A stretch of DNA of 39,260 nucleotides from Leptolyngbyaceae cyanobacterium (GCA_036703985.1 DATNQN010000050.1:1-39260); one strand, 5' to 3'. Numbered from the stretch's first letter, positions 23,728 to 33,284 are shown. Program-made: numbers and translations. Notes: generated from the sequence alone by a model not told the origin.

Positions 23728-25710
23728 CTAAGTTAAAATTCTGTTGTGTTGCTTCCCGTGTTTTTGTCGAATTGGAAGTTCGATCGTAAATTTTGCCCCT
23801 TCTCCTGGTGCCGAGACACATTTTAACTTTCCGTGGTGTCTTTCTTCCACAATTTGAGAACTAATAGACAAACCAAGACCAGTACCTTTACCGGGTGGTT
23901 TAGTAGTAAAAAATGGTTCAAACAAATGCTGACAAACTTCTAGTGTCATGCCTAAACCATTGTCAGCAATCGTAATTTTTACCCAATCATCGACCACTTC
24001 AGTGCGAATTAGAATTGTCGGTATTTGGCAATTGCCATTTTTCTGTTCTATTTTCCATTCCCCTTGCTTCATTTCCAAAGCATCGATAGCATTACCGATC
24101 AGATTCATAAATACTTGATTGAGTTGTCCGACATAGCACTCTACTAAGGGTAATTTGCCGTATTCTTTAATTACCTGAATTTCGGGAAATTCTCCTTTAG
24201 GTTTGAGTCGATGGTGCAGAATCATCAAAGTACTATCAATTGCTTGGTGGATGTTAAACGGGGTCATCTGCTTTTCATCTAAACGGGAAAAATTCCGCAG
24301 AGATAAAGCTATTTCGCGTATGCGTTCTGCCCCTTGCTGCATGGCATAGAAAAGTTTCGGCAAATCTTCTTTTAAAAATTCTAAGTCAATTTCTGCGATT
24401 TCCGCTTCAATTTCAGGATGGGGTTGAGGATGGTATTTTGTATAAAGATGCAAAAGTTTCAATAAATTTTGCATATATTGATTAGCGTGGGGCAGATTAT
24501 TGGAGATACTACTAACTGGGTTGTTAATTTCATGAGCAACGCCAGCGATTAACTGTCCCAAACTAGACATTTTTTCGGACTGAACTAATTTGGTTTGGGT
24601 GTTTTGCAATACTTGTAAAGTTTGCTCTAGTTCGGTAGCTTGATTTTTGAATAGCGCTTCCGATTGGCGTAATGCGGACTCTGCTTGTTTGCGATCGTTA
24701 ATGTCTTCCGCAGTACCTTCATAATAAAGTAAATTGCCGTGGCTGTCTTTAACAGCCCGGGCATTTTCAGAAATCCAAATAATGCTGCCGTCTTTGCGAT
24801 AAATTTGCGATTCAAACTTGGAGACTCTATCTTGTTGTTTGAGAATCGCAATAAATTCGCTGCGGCGATGGGGGTCAACGTAAATTTGTCCTGCAATATC
24901 GGTTACGCTTTCGATTAATTCTTGAGGAGTAGCATAACCGTAGAGTGTTGCTAGTGCTGGATTAGCATCTAAATAGCGCCCGTCGGGAGTGGCTTGAAAA
25001 ATCCCATCTACGGCGTTTTCAAAAATGCTGCGATATCTGGCTTCTGTTAAGCGTAATTCTTCTGTAACCGAGTCGTGAATGTGAGATTGAGCTAATAATA
25101 ATTGATGTACGTCTAATAATTGATAATTTTCTTGGCGATCTTGCACTATAATTGGTTCGTATATTAAGTCTGGCGATCGCAGTAAAGATTGTCTGGCGGC
25201 TGCCACAATAGGTGTATTAATTTGCAAAATTAAAATATCTTTTTTCAGCAAACCGTAGAAAACCTTAATCGGGCGTTTATAAAATAATTCTAAGCTAAAA
25301 GGACGGCTCATTTGCTCAAAAAAACGCCGCCGCGAAATCAGGCCAGCAAATTTACCTTGGTTGGTGATAATTATGCCTGGTAGTAAAGGGTTTTGATTAA
25401 AAATATTGATTAATTCTTTAGCTGGACAAATAACATCAATAGTATCTTTATAAAGAGTTAGTTCTGCCAATACAGAACCAGAACCAAGTCTGGGACGGCC
25501 ATTTTTTGACTGGTTTAAATCATCACCGACAGACTCGATTTTTTCATTCGATACTGGGTAGATTTTTGGGGTTTTTTCGGCTGTATTTTCGCTTTTTAGG
25601 TGATGGCAGGTCATCTGAGCGGCTCGTTCATTTCGGTTCTCCTGTAATCTTTTCAATGGTTCTACAGAAGTTTCAGGATTTGTTAAACCCCAGTGATGGA
25701 GGAGTTCCAT
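23728..25710 (-). CDS. CBS-like/PAS histidine kinase B (soluble)
   Basis: A 660-residue protein without membrane helices. Residues about 78-210 look like a diverged CBS-domain pair (LPGIIITNQGKFAGLISRRRF, then DLIYEPIIVQDRQENYQLLD). PAS lies at about 222-340 (YRSIFENAVDGIFQATPDGR, ending EGTAEDINDRKQ), then a short coiled coil. His393 is in GVAHEINNPVSSI; the HATPase part has NAIDAL, ITIADNGLGM and GKGTGLGLSI. Its C-terminal 300 residues parallel kinase A, including the PLVECYxGxLNQVFMN stretch. CBS pairs bind adenine nucleotides, so energy state could be the input; this is inference. An 18-base dyad lies upstream of the start. Confidence 0.88.
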   Translation of the reverse strand: MELLHHWGLTNPETSVEPLKRLQENRNERAAQMTCHHLKSENTAEKTPKIYPVSNEKIESVGDDLNQSKNGRPRLGSGSVLAELTLYKDTIDVICPAKELINIFNQNPLLPGIIITNQGKFAGLISRRRFFEQMSRPFSLELFYKRPIKVFYGLLKKDILILQINTPIVAAARQSLLRSPDLIYEPIIVQDRQENYQLLDVHQLLLAQSHIHDSVTEELRLTEARYRSIFENAVDGIFQATPDGRYLDANPALATLYGYATPQELIESVTDIAGQIYVDPHRRSEFIAILKQQDRVSKFESQIYRKDGSIIWISENARAVKDSHGNLLYYEGTAEDINDRKQAESALRQSEALFKNQATELEQTLQVLQNTQTKLVQSEKMSSLGQLIAGVAHEINNPVSSISNNLPHANQYMQNLLKLLHLYTKYHPQPHPEIEAEIAEIDLEFLKEDLPKLFYAMQQGAERIREIALSLRNFSRLDEKQMTPFNIHQAIDSTLMILHHRLKPKGEFPEIQVIKEYGKLPLVECYVGQLNQVFMNLIGNAIDALEMKQGEWKIEQKNGNCQIPTILIRTEVVDDWVKITIADNGLGMTLEVCQHLFEPFFTTKPPGKGTGLGLSISSQIVEERHHGKLKCVSAPGEGAKFTIELPIRQKHGKQHNRILT

Positions 25711-26060
25711 TGCACATCCGAGAAATTACTGATTTGTTATTTTTATTATGAAATTTTTTGGAGAGAAATTTAGTGATGTTAATCTCTAGCTGTTGTGATG
25801 CAATTCACTGAAATTTGGTGATATGTATCACCACCGTCAGCAATTAAGCAAGCAGATATAGAGACGTTTTATGAAATGTCTCTAGATCGCAAATGGTCGT
25901 AAATCTCGGTCTATTCATCCCACTCCACCAGCGTTTAAACTGGGATATTTGTATTCGTGTCGGATCGAAGATGCGCTTTGTTAACGATCGCCAAAAACCA
26001 AGTTAAACTTAGCGTGATTTTACCACTAAAAGTAGATGCGGCAATGGGGAAAATACCAGT
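25711..26060. promoter_or_regulatory. Gene-free control region upstream of kinase B
   Basis: This lies between the kinase B start and the stop of the metallophosphatase gene. The only structured element seen is the dyad at 25816-25833. No gene is supported. Confidence 0.45.
25816..25833. promoter_or_regulatory. 18-base dyad upstream of kinase B
   Basis: TGGTGATA, centre TG, TATCACCA: a perfect 8-2-8 inverted repeat about 105 bases upstream of the kinase B ATG. It looks like an operator for a dimeric regulator. It differs from the dyad in front of the PAS-CRP gene. Confidence 0.55.
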
Positions 26061-27977
26061 TCACTTTCTTCCTGCCAAGTTGCGAATGCGCCGGTCTTGG
26101 GATGGACTAACATCCGGAACGCTAAATGGACGATCGGCAAAATTTTGTACCAAGTAATCTTGTAAAGCTTTTTGTTCTCCGATTTTCGTCTTCAGGGGAT
26201 TAGTAGCGGGAAAATCGGGAAAGGGATAGTTATCGCCACCATCTGCCAAAAAGTTTAACGTGACGGTTCGGAAAGCGCGATCGCGATTTCCCACTAATTG
26301 ACCGTTTTGTACGATCGTATCCAGAACTTTGCCATTGCGATCGGTGACGATCACAGATAAAACGCGCTTTCCTGGCGGTAAATCAGGATCGAAAGCAAAC
26401 GCCATCCCTCCCACTTGGGGAAAACTTCCCGGCGTCCTTCCCGGTGCGATTTCCGCGACTCCATGTTCGATTACTTGTTGTAATTGTCGCGCCGTTAAAG
26501 TTAATAAAGTTAGCTGATTATTGAATCTCAAACTATTTTCAATATCCAATTGCGATATGTTTCCCGCTTTTTTACCTGCGGCGGGATTAGCAATGGGAGG
26601 AATCTTTTGACCCGCTTTCGGATCGTTACCACCAGTACTAACTACAGCACCGATCGATTCGCGGATACCACCACCATTTTTAATCGAAATTACGACATTT
26701 GGATCGATTTGGCGAGCGGCGGCTAAGTTAGCATCGGCAGTTAAATTTCCTAAGTTCGTTTCTTCAGTACGAACGGAGTTTCTTTCGCCATTTAAGTAAA
26801 CTTTTGTCTGACCGAAAATCTCGGCATCTTTAGTAAGAATTACTTTGCGTAAAGCATCTGTTACTTGAACTACTTTGGGATCTGGGGGGAAATTTCCCGT
26901 ATCGATTACTCCCTGCGGATCGGTGGGGTAAGCACCGCTGACCTTCGGATCGATACTTTTTGCGATCGCAATTCCTTGGCGATCGAATTCAATTACCAAA
27001 CGACCGACATATTTATAGTTGCTGGTGGTATTGACGATCGCGATCGGTTCTCCGCTGGCGGACGTTCTCAAAATTGGATACGCGCCACCTGAAGTATCTC
27101 CCACCCGCAGGCGATCGGTGCGATCGCTCAATATGGTATGAGAACCACCAGCAACTATAATATCAACTCCTCGCAGGTGACTAGCCAAATTAACTTCCAT
27201 ATCTAATTGCTGCATATGCGCTAGCAGGATAACTTTATTAATTCCCTGGCGAATTAACGCATCAATTGAGGGTTGAATAGTCGTCGCTACAGCATTTAAA
27301 TCTTGCCACTTGGCAGGCAAAACTTTTACATCTCCAGGAGAAGAAATCCGATCTAAAATTGGTGTGGTTGCACCGACGATGCCGATTTTTTCTCCGCCTA
27401 CCGTAATTACCGTACTCTTAGCAATGCTGTGGGGAATCGTACTAGCTTCTCGACGATCTGCAACTACTAAATTTCGCAAATTGCCATCATTTGAAAAATC
27501 CAAATTAGCGCTTAAATAAGGAAAAGACGTTCCCGAATAATCTCGATCTTTAGCAATTAAAGTTCTCACCTGTCTAGTACCTTGATCGAATTCGTGATTG
27601 CCAAATGCACTAGCTTGAAAACCCATGCTATTTAGGATCTTAATATCTCCCCGTCCGATCTCTTCCCTACCTAAAACCGCTCGCAGGCTAGGGTCGCTAC
27701 TAGCTGATAAAAAAGGGCCGGGAATGTAATTATCTCCCGAAGATAAGGTTAATGTTCGATCGGGATATTGGGCGCGAAGTGCATTGAGAACGGATGAAAA
27801 ACGAGGCGCATCATCTAAAGCCGGAACGCCACCTTCTTGATCGGAAGCGTGCAATAATTGCAGGACGAAATTACCAGAATTTTTACTGGACGCAATTTCT
27901 CTACGTTGATGGAGCGCGAATATTATAGTGCTGAAAAGCACTGCGATAAATAGCAGTGTCAACAGCTTTTTTGGCAT
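26061..27977 (-). CDS. Bifunctional metallophosphatase/5'-nucleotidase, exported
   Basis: A 638-residue protein. Residues 4-22 are a hydrophobic signal or anchor. The metallophosphoesterase domain (about 38-330) shows LLHASDQEGG, SSGDNYIPGPF, GNHEFDQG, LLAHMQQ and VAGGSHT, the usual metal-site series, except that the first motif has Asp-Gln-Glu where Asp-x-His is common. The C-terminal nucleotidase domain (about 370-620) has NLTADANLAAA, ISIKNGGGIRES and the LTARQLQQVIEHG segment. Such enzymes release phosphate from nucleotides and other esters in the periplasm or outside the cell, aiding phosphorus scavenging. No phosphate-box could be confirmed upstream. Confidence 0.9.
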   Translation of the reverse strand: MPKKLLTLLFIAVLFSTIIFALHQRREIASSKNSGNFVLQLLHASDQEGGVPALDDAPRFSSVLNALRAQYPDRTLTLSSGDNYIPGPFLSASSDPSLRAVLGREEIGRGDIKILNSMGFQASAFGNHEFDQGTRQVRTLIAKDRDYSGTSFPYLSANLDFSNDGNLRNLVVADRREASTIPHSIAKSTVITVGGEKIGIVGATTPILDRISSPGDVKVLPAKWQDLNAVATTIQPSIDALIRQGINKVILLAHMQQLDMEVNLASHLRGVDIIVAGGSHTILSDRTDRLRVGDTSGGAYPILRTSASGEPIAIVNTTSNYKYVGRLVIEFDRQGIAIAKSIDPKVSGAYPTDPQGVIDTGNFPPDPKVVQVTDALRKVILTKDAEIFGQTKVYLNGERNSVRTEETNLGNLTADANLAAARQIDPNVVISIKNGGGIRESIGAVVSTGGNDPKAGQKIPPIANPAAGKKAGNISQLDIENSLRFNNQLTLLTLTARQLQQVIEHGVAEIAPGRTPGSFPQVGGMAFAFDPDLPPGKRVLSVIVTDRNGKVLDTIVQNGQLVGNRDRAFRTVTLNFLADGGDNYPFPDFPATNPLKTKIGEQKALQDYLVQNFADRPFSVPDVSPSQDRRIRNLAGRK

Positions 27978-28076
27978 GGGAAATCGGGAATCGGGGATGA
28001 GAAAAAAGTATAACAGAATTACGGAATCGACTGCAAATTATATCGAATACTCAAATGTTTGCTACAGATAAATGAT

Positions 28077-28104
28077 GGGGAGGTGGGGAGATGGGGGAAT
28101 GGGG
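28077..28104 (+). other. Candidate G-quadruplex motif
   Basis: Four runs of G4, G4, G5 and G4 are separated by loops of four, four and three bases on the plus strand, about 100 bases upstream of the metallophosphatase start on the template side. It could be a fortuitous part of the local purine-rich sequence. Confidence 0.4.
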
Positions 28105-28235
28105 AGAGAGATCTGTAGCATTATTTTTTCTATTCGATATTATAGGGTTACGTGCAAGGGAAAAGGGAAAATTTTTAGATCGCGTCCGGTTGCATCGGTA
28201 GTGTAAGAGTGATGAGAAAGGTTAATGTGGTACAT

Positions 28236-28268
28236 AGAAACCCGGTTTCTCGAAGAAACCGGGTTTCT
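28236..28268. repeat. 33-base dispersed hairpin, second full copy
   Basis: AGAAACCCGGTTTCT, CGA, AGAAACCGGGTTTCT: nearly perfect dyad, same length and register as 4848-4880 with few differences. Confidence 0.78.
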
Positions 28269-28324
28269 ATCTCTTACTTTATGTAACTGGAATCTGCTGT
28301 CACTCTAAATTCTAAATTCTGAGC

Positions 28325-28362
28325 CTAAAAAAAAGCCTCTCTGATTTATCGCTAGAGAGGCT
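28325..28362 (-). terminator. Rho-independent terminator of the repeat membrane protein gene
   Basis: AGCCTCTCT (28334-28342) pairs perfectly with AGAGAGGCT (28354-28362). Read on the minus strand it is followed by a run of eight or more U. It lies 36 bases after the stop codon. Confidence 0.85.
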
Positions 28363-28397
28363 TGCATCTGAGGTTAGCGGAGAAAATTTGTCAATTC

Positions 28398-31300
28398 TTA
28401 CCAAGTAACCGCGATCGCACCTGCTAGCGCAGAGAAGAAAGCGGAAGTCAAAGCAGTGCCAAATAACCACCAAGCGGCTGTAGCGGCGGCTTTGCGGGTT
28501 TCTTCGGCTTGCCGTGCTGCTTGTCTTTTCACATCTTCTAAGCGGCGTTGCGCTTCTTGTTGAATGCGTTCTGCACGTTGCAATACGGTATTGCGAGCAC
28601 CTTCAACTTGATCGATAATCCGGTTAGCATCTTCTTCGGAAATATCCTCGCGAGAACTCATAATTGCCACTAGAGTATCGCGGTTGAATTGACTTAAACG
28701 GTAACGCAAAGAGTCAAATCCAGCTTGCGGATCGTCGAACAATTGGCGAACATCCCGCTTAATTCCATCATAATTAAGTTCGGGCCGATCGAGGGAGTTG
28801 AGATAGTTGCGGATGGCGTTGAAAATACCATCGATTACATCTTGAATCCGGCGCTGGATGCTGCGAACTTGTTCGACAAATCCATCGCGAACAGCCAAAA
28901 CTTGATCGACGATGCGAGTAGCTTCGGCTTCCGAAATATCCGGACGCTGGGATAATAAGGAGATGACGGTTTCCCGATCGATCCGCGCCAAACGATCGCC
29001 TAAACTTTCCATTCCCACTCGCGGATCGTGCAGTAGCAAAGACATATCCCGCTTGATCCCTTCTGGATTAAGCGCATCTTTGCCAGTATTCCGCAAGTAA
29101 TCTGCTAAAGTGGATTGGAAATTCTGCACGGTGGCTTGAGTTCGTTTAGCCAGACGGCGAGGCGCTCTGACGATATTGTAAATCGCGTCTTCTACTTGAT
29201 TGATGATTTGATTAACCTGTTCCTCACTCAAGTCTTGGCGTTGCGAAAGCAGTTTCACCAGGGTATCGCGATCGACTTGCGATAAGCGATACTGTAAAGC
29301 CATTGCACCTTGCTTGGGATTGCGGAAAAGAGTAGTCAAATCTCTGGTAATACCTTCGGGATTGAGTTCGTCTTTGCCAGTATTCCGCAGATAATCGGCG
29401 ATCGCAGTGGTAATTTGGTCGTATTGCTGCTTGGCTTTATCGGCTACGACTTGCGGTGAGTGAACGACATTGTGCCAAGAATCTTGCACGCGATCGATAA
29501 TTTGATTTACCTGTTGTTCGCTCAAATCTTGACGCTGAGAAAGCAACTTAACTAAGGTATCGCGATCGAAACGAGACAACCGAGCGCGAATCGCATAATA
29601 TCCACTATTAGGATCGTTAAGCAAAGTAGCGAGATCCCGTTTGATACCTTCGGGATTCAATTCTTCCTGACCGGTATTCCGCAGATAAGATTCCAAATTT
29701 AACCACATCGCTTCGGCTTGCGCTTTGGCTTGTTCTTGCAATGCTTGGGATTCTTTCAAAACGCGATCGCGAGTGCTTTCTATATTGTTGGCGACTGTTT
29801 CTGCTTCGCCAGGGGTCATATCCGGACGACTAGCCAGGATTGTCGCGATCGTATTGCGATCGAATTGAGAATAGCGATCGCGCAACTGTTCGTAAGTTGC
29901 ATCGGAATCCGACAATATCGGTGCAAAATCTCGTTGAATTCCCTCGGAAGTCAAATCTTGTTTGGGAGTATTTCGCAAATAATTCTCTACATTGCGGCGA
30001 AGTTCCTGAGATTTTTCTTCCTTATCTCTGTATTCAGCCGTACTTAGTACATCCAAGCGAATTTCTTCTAATTGGTCGGCTATTTCCTTAATTCGATCTT
30101 GAGTGAAAGTGCCTCGCGATTGCAACAAATTAACGAAATCACCGCGATTGATTTGTTCTAATTGGCGACGCACGATTCCCGGATCGGCTTGCGGATCGTA
30201 AATTACGTTTCTAAACTCATCCTTAATAGTTTCGCGGTTAAAATGCCAAGGATAAGTATTCGCTAAGTAATTTTCTACATCCATCCGAATTGTATTCGGC
30301 ACTTGTTGTCCGGGTAGTTGTTCTTTAACTCGATCGGTAACTCGTTGTGCACCACTCGTGACTTGGTCTTTCGCTTCTCCCAACCGATTTAAAATACTTT
30401 GAATATCTAAATCGGATAGATCGCTTCTTCCCAACAGCACTCCAGTGACAGCAGTCATCGCCATTTGTCTGGCTTGACCCATCAATCCGGGAGTTTTTTC
30501 AGCTTGATATTCCGTTGCTTGGCGGGAAGAACGCATTTCCGCAATTAATTGGTCGAGTTTAGAGCTTAACTCTGGCGATCGCAACTCTTGCGACCCTGCC
30601 GATCGCAGATAATTGAGCAATTCCCCCATCACGTCGCCTTGTTTTACCCGGCTAGTAGCTTGATTCCAAGCATCTTCCAGGCTATCTACCAATTGATTCA
30701 TTTCCCGCTTGGATAGATTGGTGTTGTTGCTGACCAAATCTACAAACGTTTGGCGATCGATATGACGGAGATTTTCTGGGCCAAGTGTTTTCAAATCCGG
30801 GTTATTCAGTAACTTTTCAAATTCGCGGCGTACTCCTTGCAAATCTAACTGGGGAGGACGCAAACCGCTTAAATAATCTTCTAAATTTTCCCGAATGCTA
30901 CCGGGATCGAGTGCAGCGCCGATTTGCCGACCAACTGCGGCGGCGGCGGCTTCTGCGGTGGCAACTACTTGATTGCTAGCAGCTTTTGCACCCAAGGCAG
31001 CAGTTGCAGTTCCTAAAATTGCTTGAAAACCGGAGGTTGCGGTATTCACCACCGAACCGATCAAAGAACCTACGGTACTCGAACTTACCCAAACTAGTAG
31101 GGTAAAGTACGCACCCCAGATCACTAAACCGATAATCGCACCCAAACCCACATTGAGAGTCAGCAGGCTGAGTTTGACTGCCAACAAGCAAGCGAGGAAT
31201 AATGCGATCGTAACGGTTACCAGCGTCCAAATACCTACCCCGGTGCCGATTTTGCGAATCGTACCACCTAAACTTCCACCTTCATTATCATTATCATCAT

Positions 31301-31541
31301 CATTTGATTTATGCCCCAGGTATGAAATTCCGGCGGCAACCGATAGATTTGTTAACAATAATTGGAAAGCAAAGGCTAATACCAATCCAGAAATTAATGC
31401 CACAAAAAATTGCGGCCCTGAAAATATTACCGATGCTTGTGCTGGTGCGGCCACAGTATCTTCTACTTCTACTCGATTTATCTGAGCTAACCAGTATGAA
31501 AGATTGTAAGGTAACAGCCTTACATCCCCTATTTGAAACAT
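28398..31541 (-). CDS. Large membrane protein with eight ~98-residue helical modules
   Basis: A 1047-residue protein of unknown function. Membrane helices lie at about 44-64, 103-122 and 132-152, with perhaps a fourth, after an acidic Asn/Asp stretch at 80-88; one more helix ends the protein (1024-1044). Between them are eight related modules beginning at Tyr223, 311, 425, 521, 619, 717, 815 and 913. The last five are spaced exactly 98 residues. Consensus of a module: YLRNTGKxELNPEGIKRDL, a DPxxG turn, RLSxxDRDTLVxLLSQR, DLSExxxNxIIDQVE, then a coiled-coil-like linker. Module 2 is degenerate in the middle. No catalytic motif is seen. The design suggests a membrane-anchored scaffold or adaptor. 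It has its own terminator. Confidence 0.8.
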   Translation of the reverse strand: MFQIGDVRLLPYNLSYWLAQINRVEVEDTVAAPAQASVIFSGPQFFVALISGLVLAFAFQLLLTNLSVAAGISYLGHKSNDDDNDNEGGSLGGTIRKIGTGVGIWTLVTVTIALFLACLLAVKLSLLTLNVGLGAIIGLVIWGAYFTLLVWVSSSTVGSLIGSVVNTATSGFQAILGTATAALGAKAASNQVVATAEAAAAAVGRQIGAALDPGSIRENLEDYLSGLRPPQLDLQGVRREFEKLLNNPDLKTLGPENLRHIDRQTFVDLVSNNTNLSKREMNQLVDSLEDAWNQATSRVKQGDVMGELLNYLRSAGSQELRSPELSSKLDQLIAEMRSSRQATEYQAEKTPGLMGQARQMAMTAVTGVLLGRSDLSDLDIQSILNRLGEAKDQVTSGAQRVTDRVKEQLPGQQVPNTIRMDVENYLANTYPWHFNRETIKDEFRNVIYDPQADPGIVRRQLEQINRGDFVNLLQSRGTFTQDRIKEIADQLEEIRLDVLSTAEYRDKEEKSQELRRNVENYLRNTPKQDLTSEGIQRDFAPILSDSDATYEQLRDRYSQFDRNTIATILASRPDMTPGEAETVANNIESTRDRVLKESQALQEQAKAQAEAMWLNLESYLRNTGQEELNPEGIKRDLATLLNDPNSGYYAIRARLSRFDRDTLVKLLSQRQDLSEQQVNQIIDRVQDSWHNVVHSPQVVADKAKQQYDQITTAIADYLRNTGKDELNPEGITRDLTTLFRNPKQGAMALQYRLSQVDRDTLVKLLSQRQDLSEEQVNQIINQVEDAIYNIVRAPRRLAKRTQATVQNFQSTLADYLRNTGKDALNPEGIKRDMSLLLHDPRVGMESLGDRLARIDRETVISLLSQRPDISEAEATRIVDQVLAVRDGFVEQVRSIQRRIQDVIDGIFNAIRNYLNSLDRPELNYDGIKRDVRQLFDDPQAGFDSLRYRLSQFNRDTLVAIMSSREDISEEDANRIIDQVEGARNTVLQRAERIQQEAQRRLEDVKRQAARQAEETRKAAATAAWWLFGTALTSAFFSALAGAIAVTW

Positions 31542-31661
31542 AGTATTTTCCTCGTCTAAATTTATTTAGCCGCCGAGATAAACATATTTGAGTGATAAAT
31601 CTGAATTTCGGCTAAAGTAACACTCTATGGCTTAGAATCGCCGGATCTGAGCCATAAGAAC

Positions 31662-31699
31662 ATCCCCCAAAAGTCTGAAATCCAGATCTGACGGGGGAT
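31662..31699. repeat. Stem-loop upstream of the repeat membrane protein
   Basis: ATCCCCC (31662-31668) pairs with GGGGGAT (31693-31699). No T-run follows on either strand, so it is not a classical terminator. It lies in the 292-base gap before the 1047-residue gene, which otherwise holds nothing recognisable. Confidence 0.45.
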
Positions 31700-31833
31700 A
31701 GGGTTAATTTTGGTTATTAACAAGTAGTGTTTATAGTGGGGGAGTGTAAGAAAATTTTGCCGATCAATTCGCGCCCGGATAATTTTGGCATATACGATCG
31801 TTTTTCCGATGGCTAGTTCCCCTTAATACCCAA

Positions 31834-33171
31834 CTAAATTAAAAAGCGGAAAAGCACGTAAAATGCCGCAGTAATTAATTGCAATACGGTAATCGGTATC
31901 CCGTATTGCAAGAATGTATGAAAAGAAATTCGTTTTCCGTGTAACTCGGAAATCCCAGCCGCCACAATATTAGAAGATGCACCTACTAAAGTGCCATTGC
32001 CTCCTAAAGTCGCACCGAACATCATCGCATAAAATAACGGTAATACTTCTGGGGGAAACTGTCCTTGAAAATTGGGAGATAGTACTTCTGCTCCAGCCAA
32101 TCCCACGTTTACTACATACTGTTTGAGTAACGGTACCATTGCCACCACTAATGGAATGTTGGGAACTACACTAGATAATAAACCGGTGAAAAATAACAAA
32201 AATAGAGAAGCTAAGATAATATTTTTGCCTAAAATCACCGCTAGCACTCCTAAGACGCTATTAAATACACCTGTTTTTTCCAGCCCACCTATCAATACGA
32301 AAGTGGACATGAAAAATAACAACGTACTCCAATCAACATCGCGCAATATATGGTTAAGAGAATCTATTTTAGAATGATGGGCTAGTAATAAAGCTAAAGC
32401 CGCTCCCAATAAAGCAACCGATGCCGGTGATACTGGAGTTGGCAACATCCCCCCAATTACAAAAAATACCAGGACGAACGCTACAATTAAGCCACCTACT
32501 AATAAAATTCGCGGATGATTAATTTGGGGATGGGGCAGTCTATCCAAATTTTTTAATTTCTTCTGCCAAATATCCTTAAACAAAAATGGTAGGAGGATGG
32601 ACACGGTTAATAAAGCAATTACTCCACCAAGGCTTAAGCGTATTAAGTAATCTGTAAAATTAATATTGATGGCATCCCCAACGATAAATGTAACGGGGTC
32701 TCCTACTAAGGTTAAGAGTCCTGTACTGTTAGCAACAAATACCATCAAAATTAGTAACGGTACAAAGTCTACTCCGATTTCCCCGGCAATAGGTGGAATT
32801 AAAGGTGCTAATAACATGATGGTAGTTGCATTAGGTAAAAAAGCACAAACTGGCGTAGTGAGAGCAACAATTACTAGCAGCAACCGATACCCTTTACCTT
32901 TAGTCCATAACACCATTTTAGTAGCTAAGTATTCAAATATATTGGTGGGTTCAAATGCCCGCACCAATACCATTACTCCAAAAAATAAAGCTAACGTGCT
33001 GTAGCTTTCGCCGATATAGGCAATTGCTTCGCTCAAACTCATTACATGGAAAAATACCAGTATTAATGCTCCTAAAAAAGCTGCAATGGTTAGATGTATC
33101 CATTCAGTCATAATTAGGAAAATTACCGTAATGAATGTTAATGTCGCGACGATGGCTTGCCAATTTTCCAC
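31834..33171 (-). CDS. SLC13/ArsB/NhaD-type ion permease
   Basis: A 445-residue permease with about eleven membrane helices. Two repeated halves carry the family motifs: PNATTIMLLAPLIPPIA with STGLLTLVGDPVTFI in the first, and SSVVPNIPLVVAMVPL with FGATLGGNGTLVGASSNIV in the second. These are shared by ArsB, CitM/SLC13 and NhaD exchangers; the substrate (arsenite, sulfate, dicarboxylate or sodium) cannot be told. The reading frame continues upstream to 33279, but those 36 codons run through the terminator of the preceding gene, so the GTG in SVENWQAIVATL with GAGAGG seven bases before it is taken as the start. It lies downstream of the universal stress gene. Confidence 0.85.
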   Translation of the reverse strand: MENWQAIVATLTFITVIFLIMTEWIHLTIAAFLGALILVFFHVMSLSEAIAYIGESYSTLALFFGVMVLVRAFEPTNIFEYLATKMVLWTKGKGYRLLLVIVALTTPVCAFLPNATTIMLLAPLIPPIAGEIGVDFVPLLILMVFVANSTGLLTLVGDPVTFIVGDAININFTDYLIRLSLGGVIALLTVSILLPFLFKDIWQKKLKNLDRLPHPQINHPRILLVGGLIVAFVLVFFVIGGMLPTPVSPASVALLGAALALLLAHHSKIDSLNHILRDVDWSTLLFFMSTFVLIGGLEKTGVFNSVLGVLAVILGKNIILASLFLLFFTGLLSSVVPNIPLVVAMVPLLKQYVVNVGLAGAEVLSPNFQGQFPPEVLPLFYAMMFGATLGGNGTLVGASSNIVAAGISELHGKRISFHTFLQYGIPITVLQLITAAFYVLFRFLI

Positions 33172-33208
33172 AGATTCCCTCTCACTTAAATTCTTGTTGC
33201 ATCCTACA

Positions 33209-33238
33209 GAAAAAAGCCACCCCCGTAAAGGTGGCTTT
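33209..33238 (-). terminator. Rho-independent terminator after the universal stress protein gene
   Basis: AAAGCCACC (33213-33221) pairs with GGTGGCTTT (33230-33238); on the minus strand the stem is followed by six U. It lies about 135 bases past the stop of the stress protein gene and ends the ABC transporter operon. Confidence 0.8.
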
Positions 33239-33284
33239 GTAATCGGAATCACACCTTTGGCGTAAATTTTTTTTAACACTTATC

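Larger units (their letters stand above)
27978..28397. other. Gene-free region with G-runs, dispersed repeat and a terminator
   Basis: It lies between the metallophosphatase start and the stop of the repeat membrane protein. It contains four G-runs (28077-28104), the 33-base cccggtttct hairpin (28236-28268), a TCTAAAT heptamer pair near 28305, and a rho-independent terminator (28325-28362). Confidence 0.5.
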
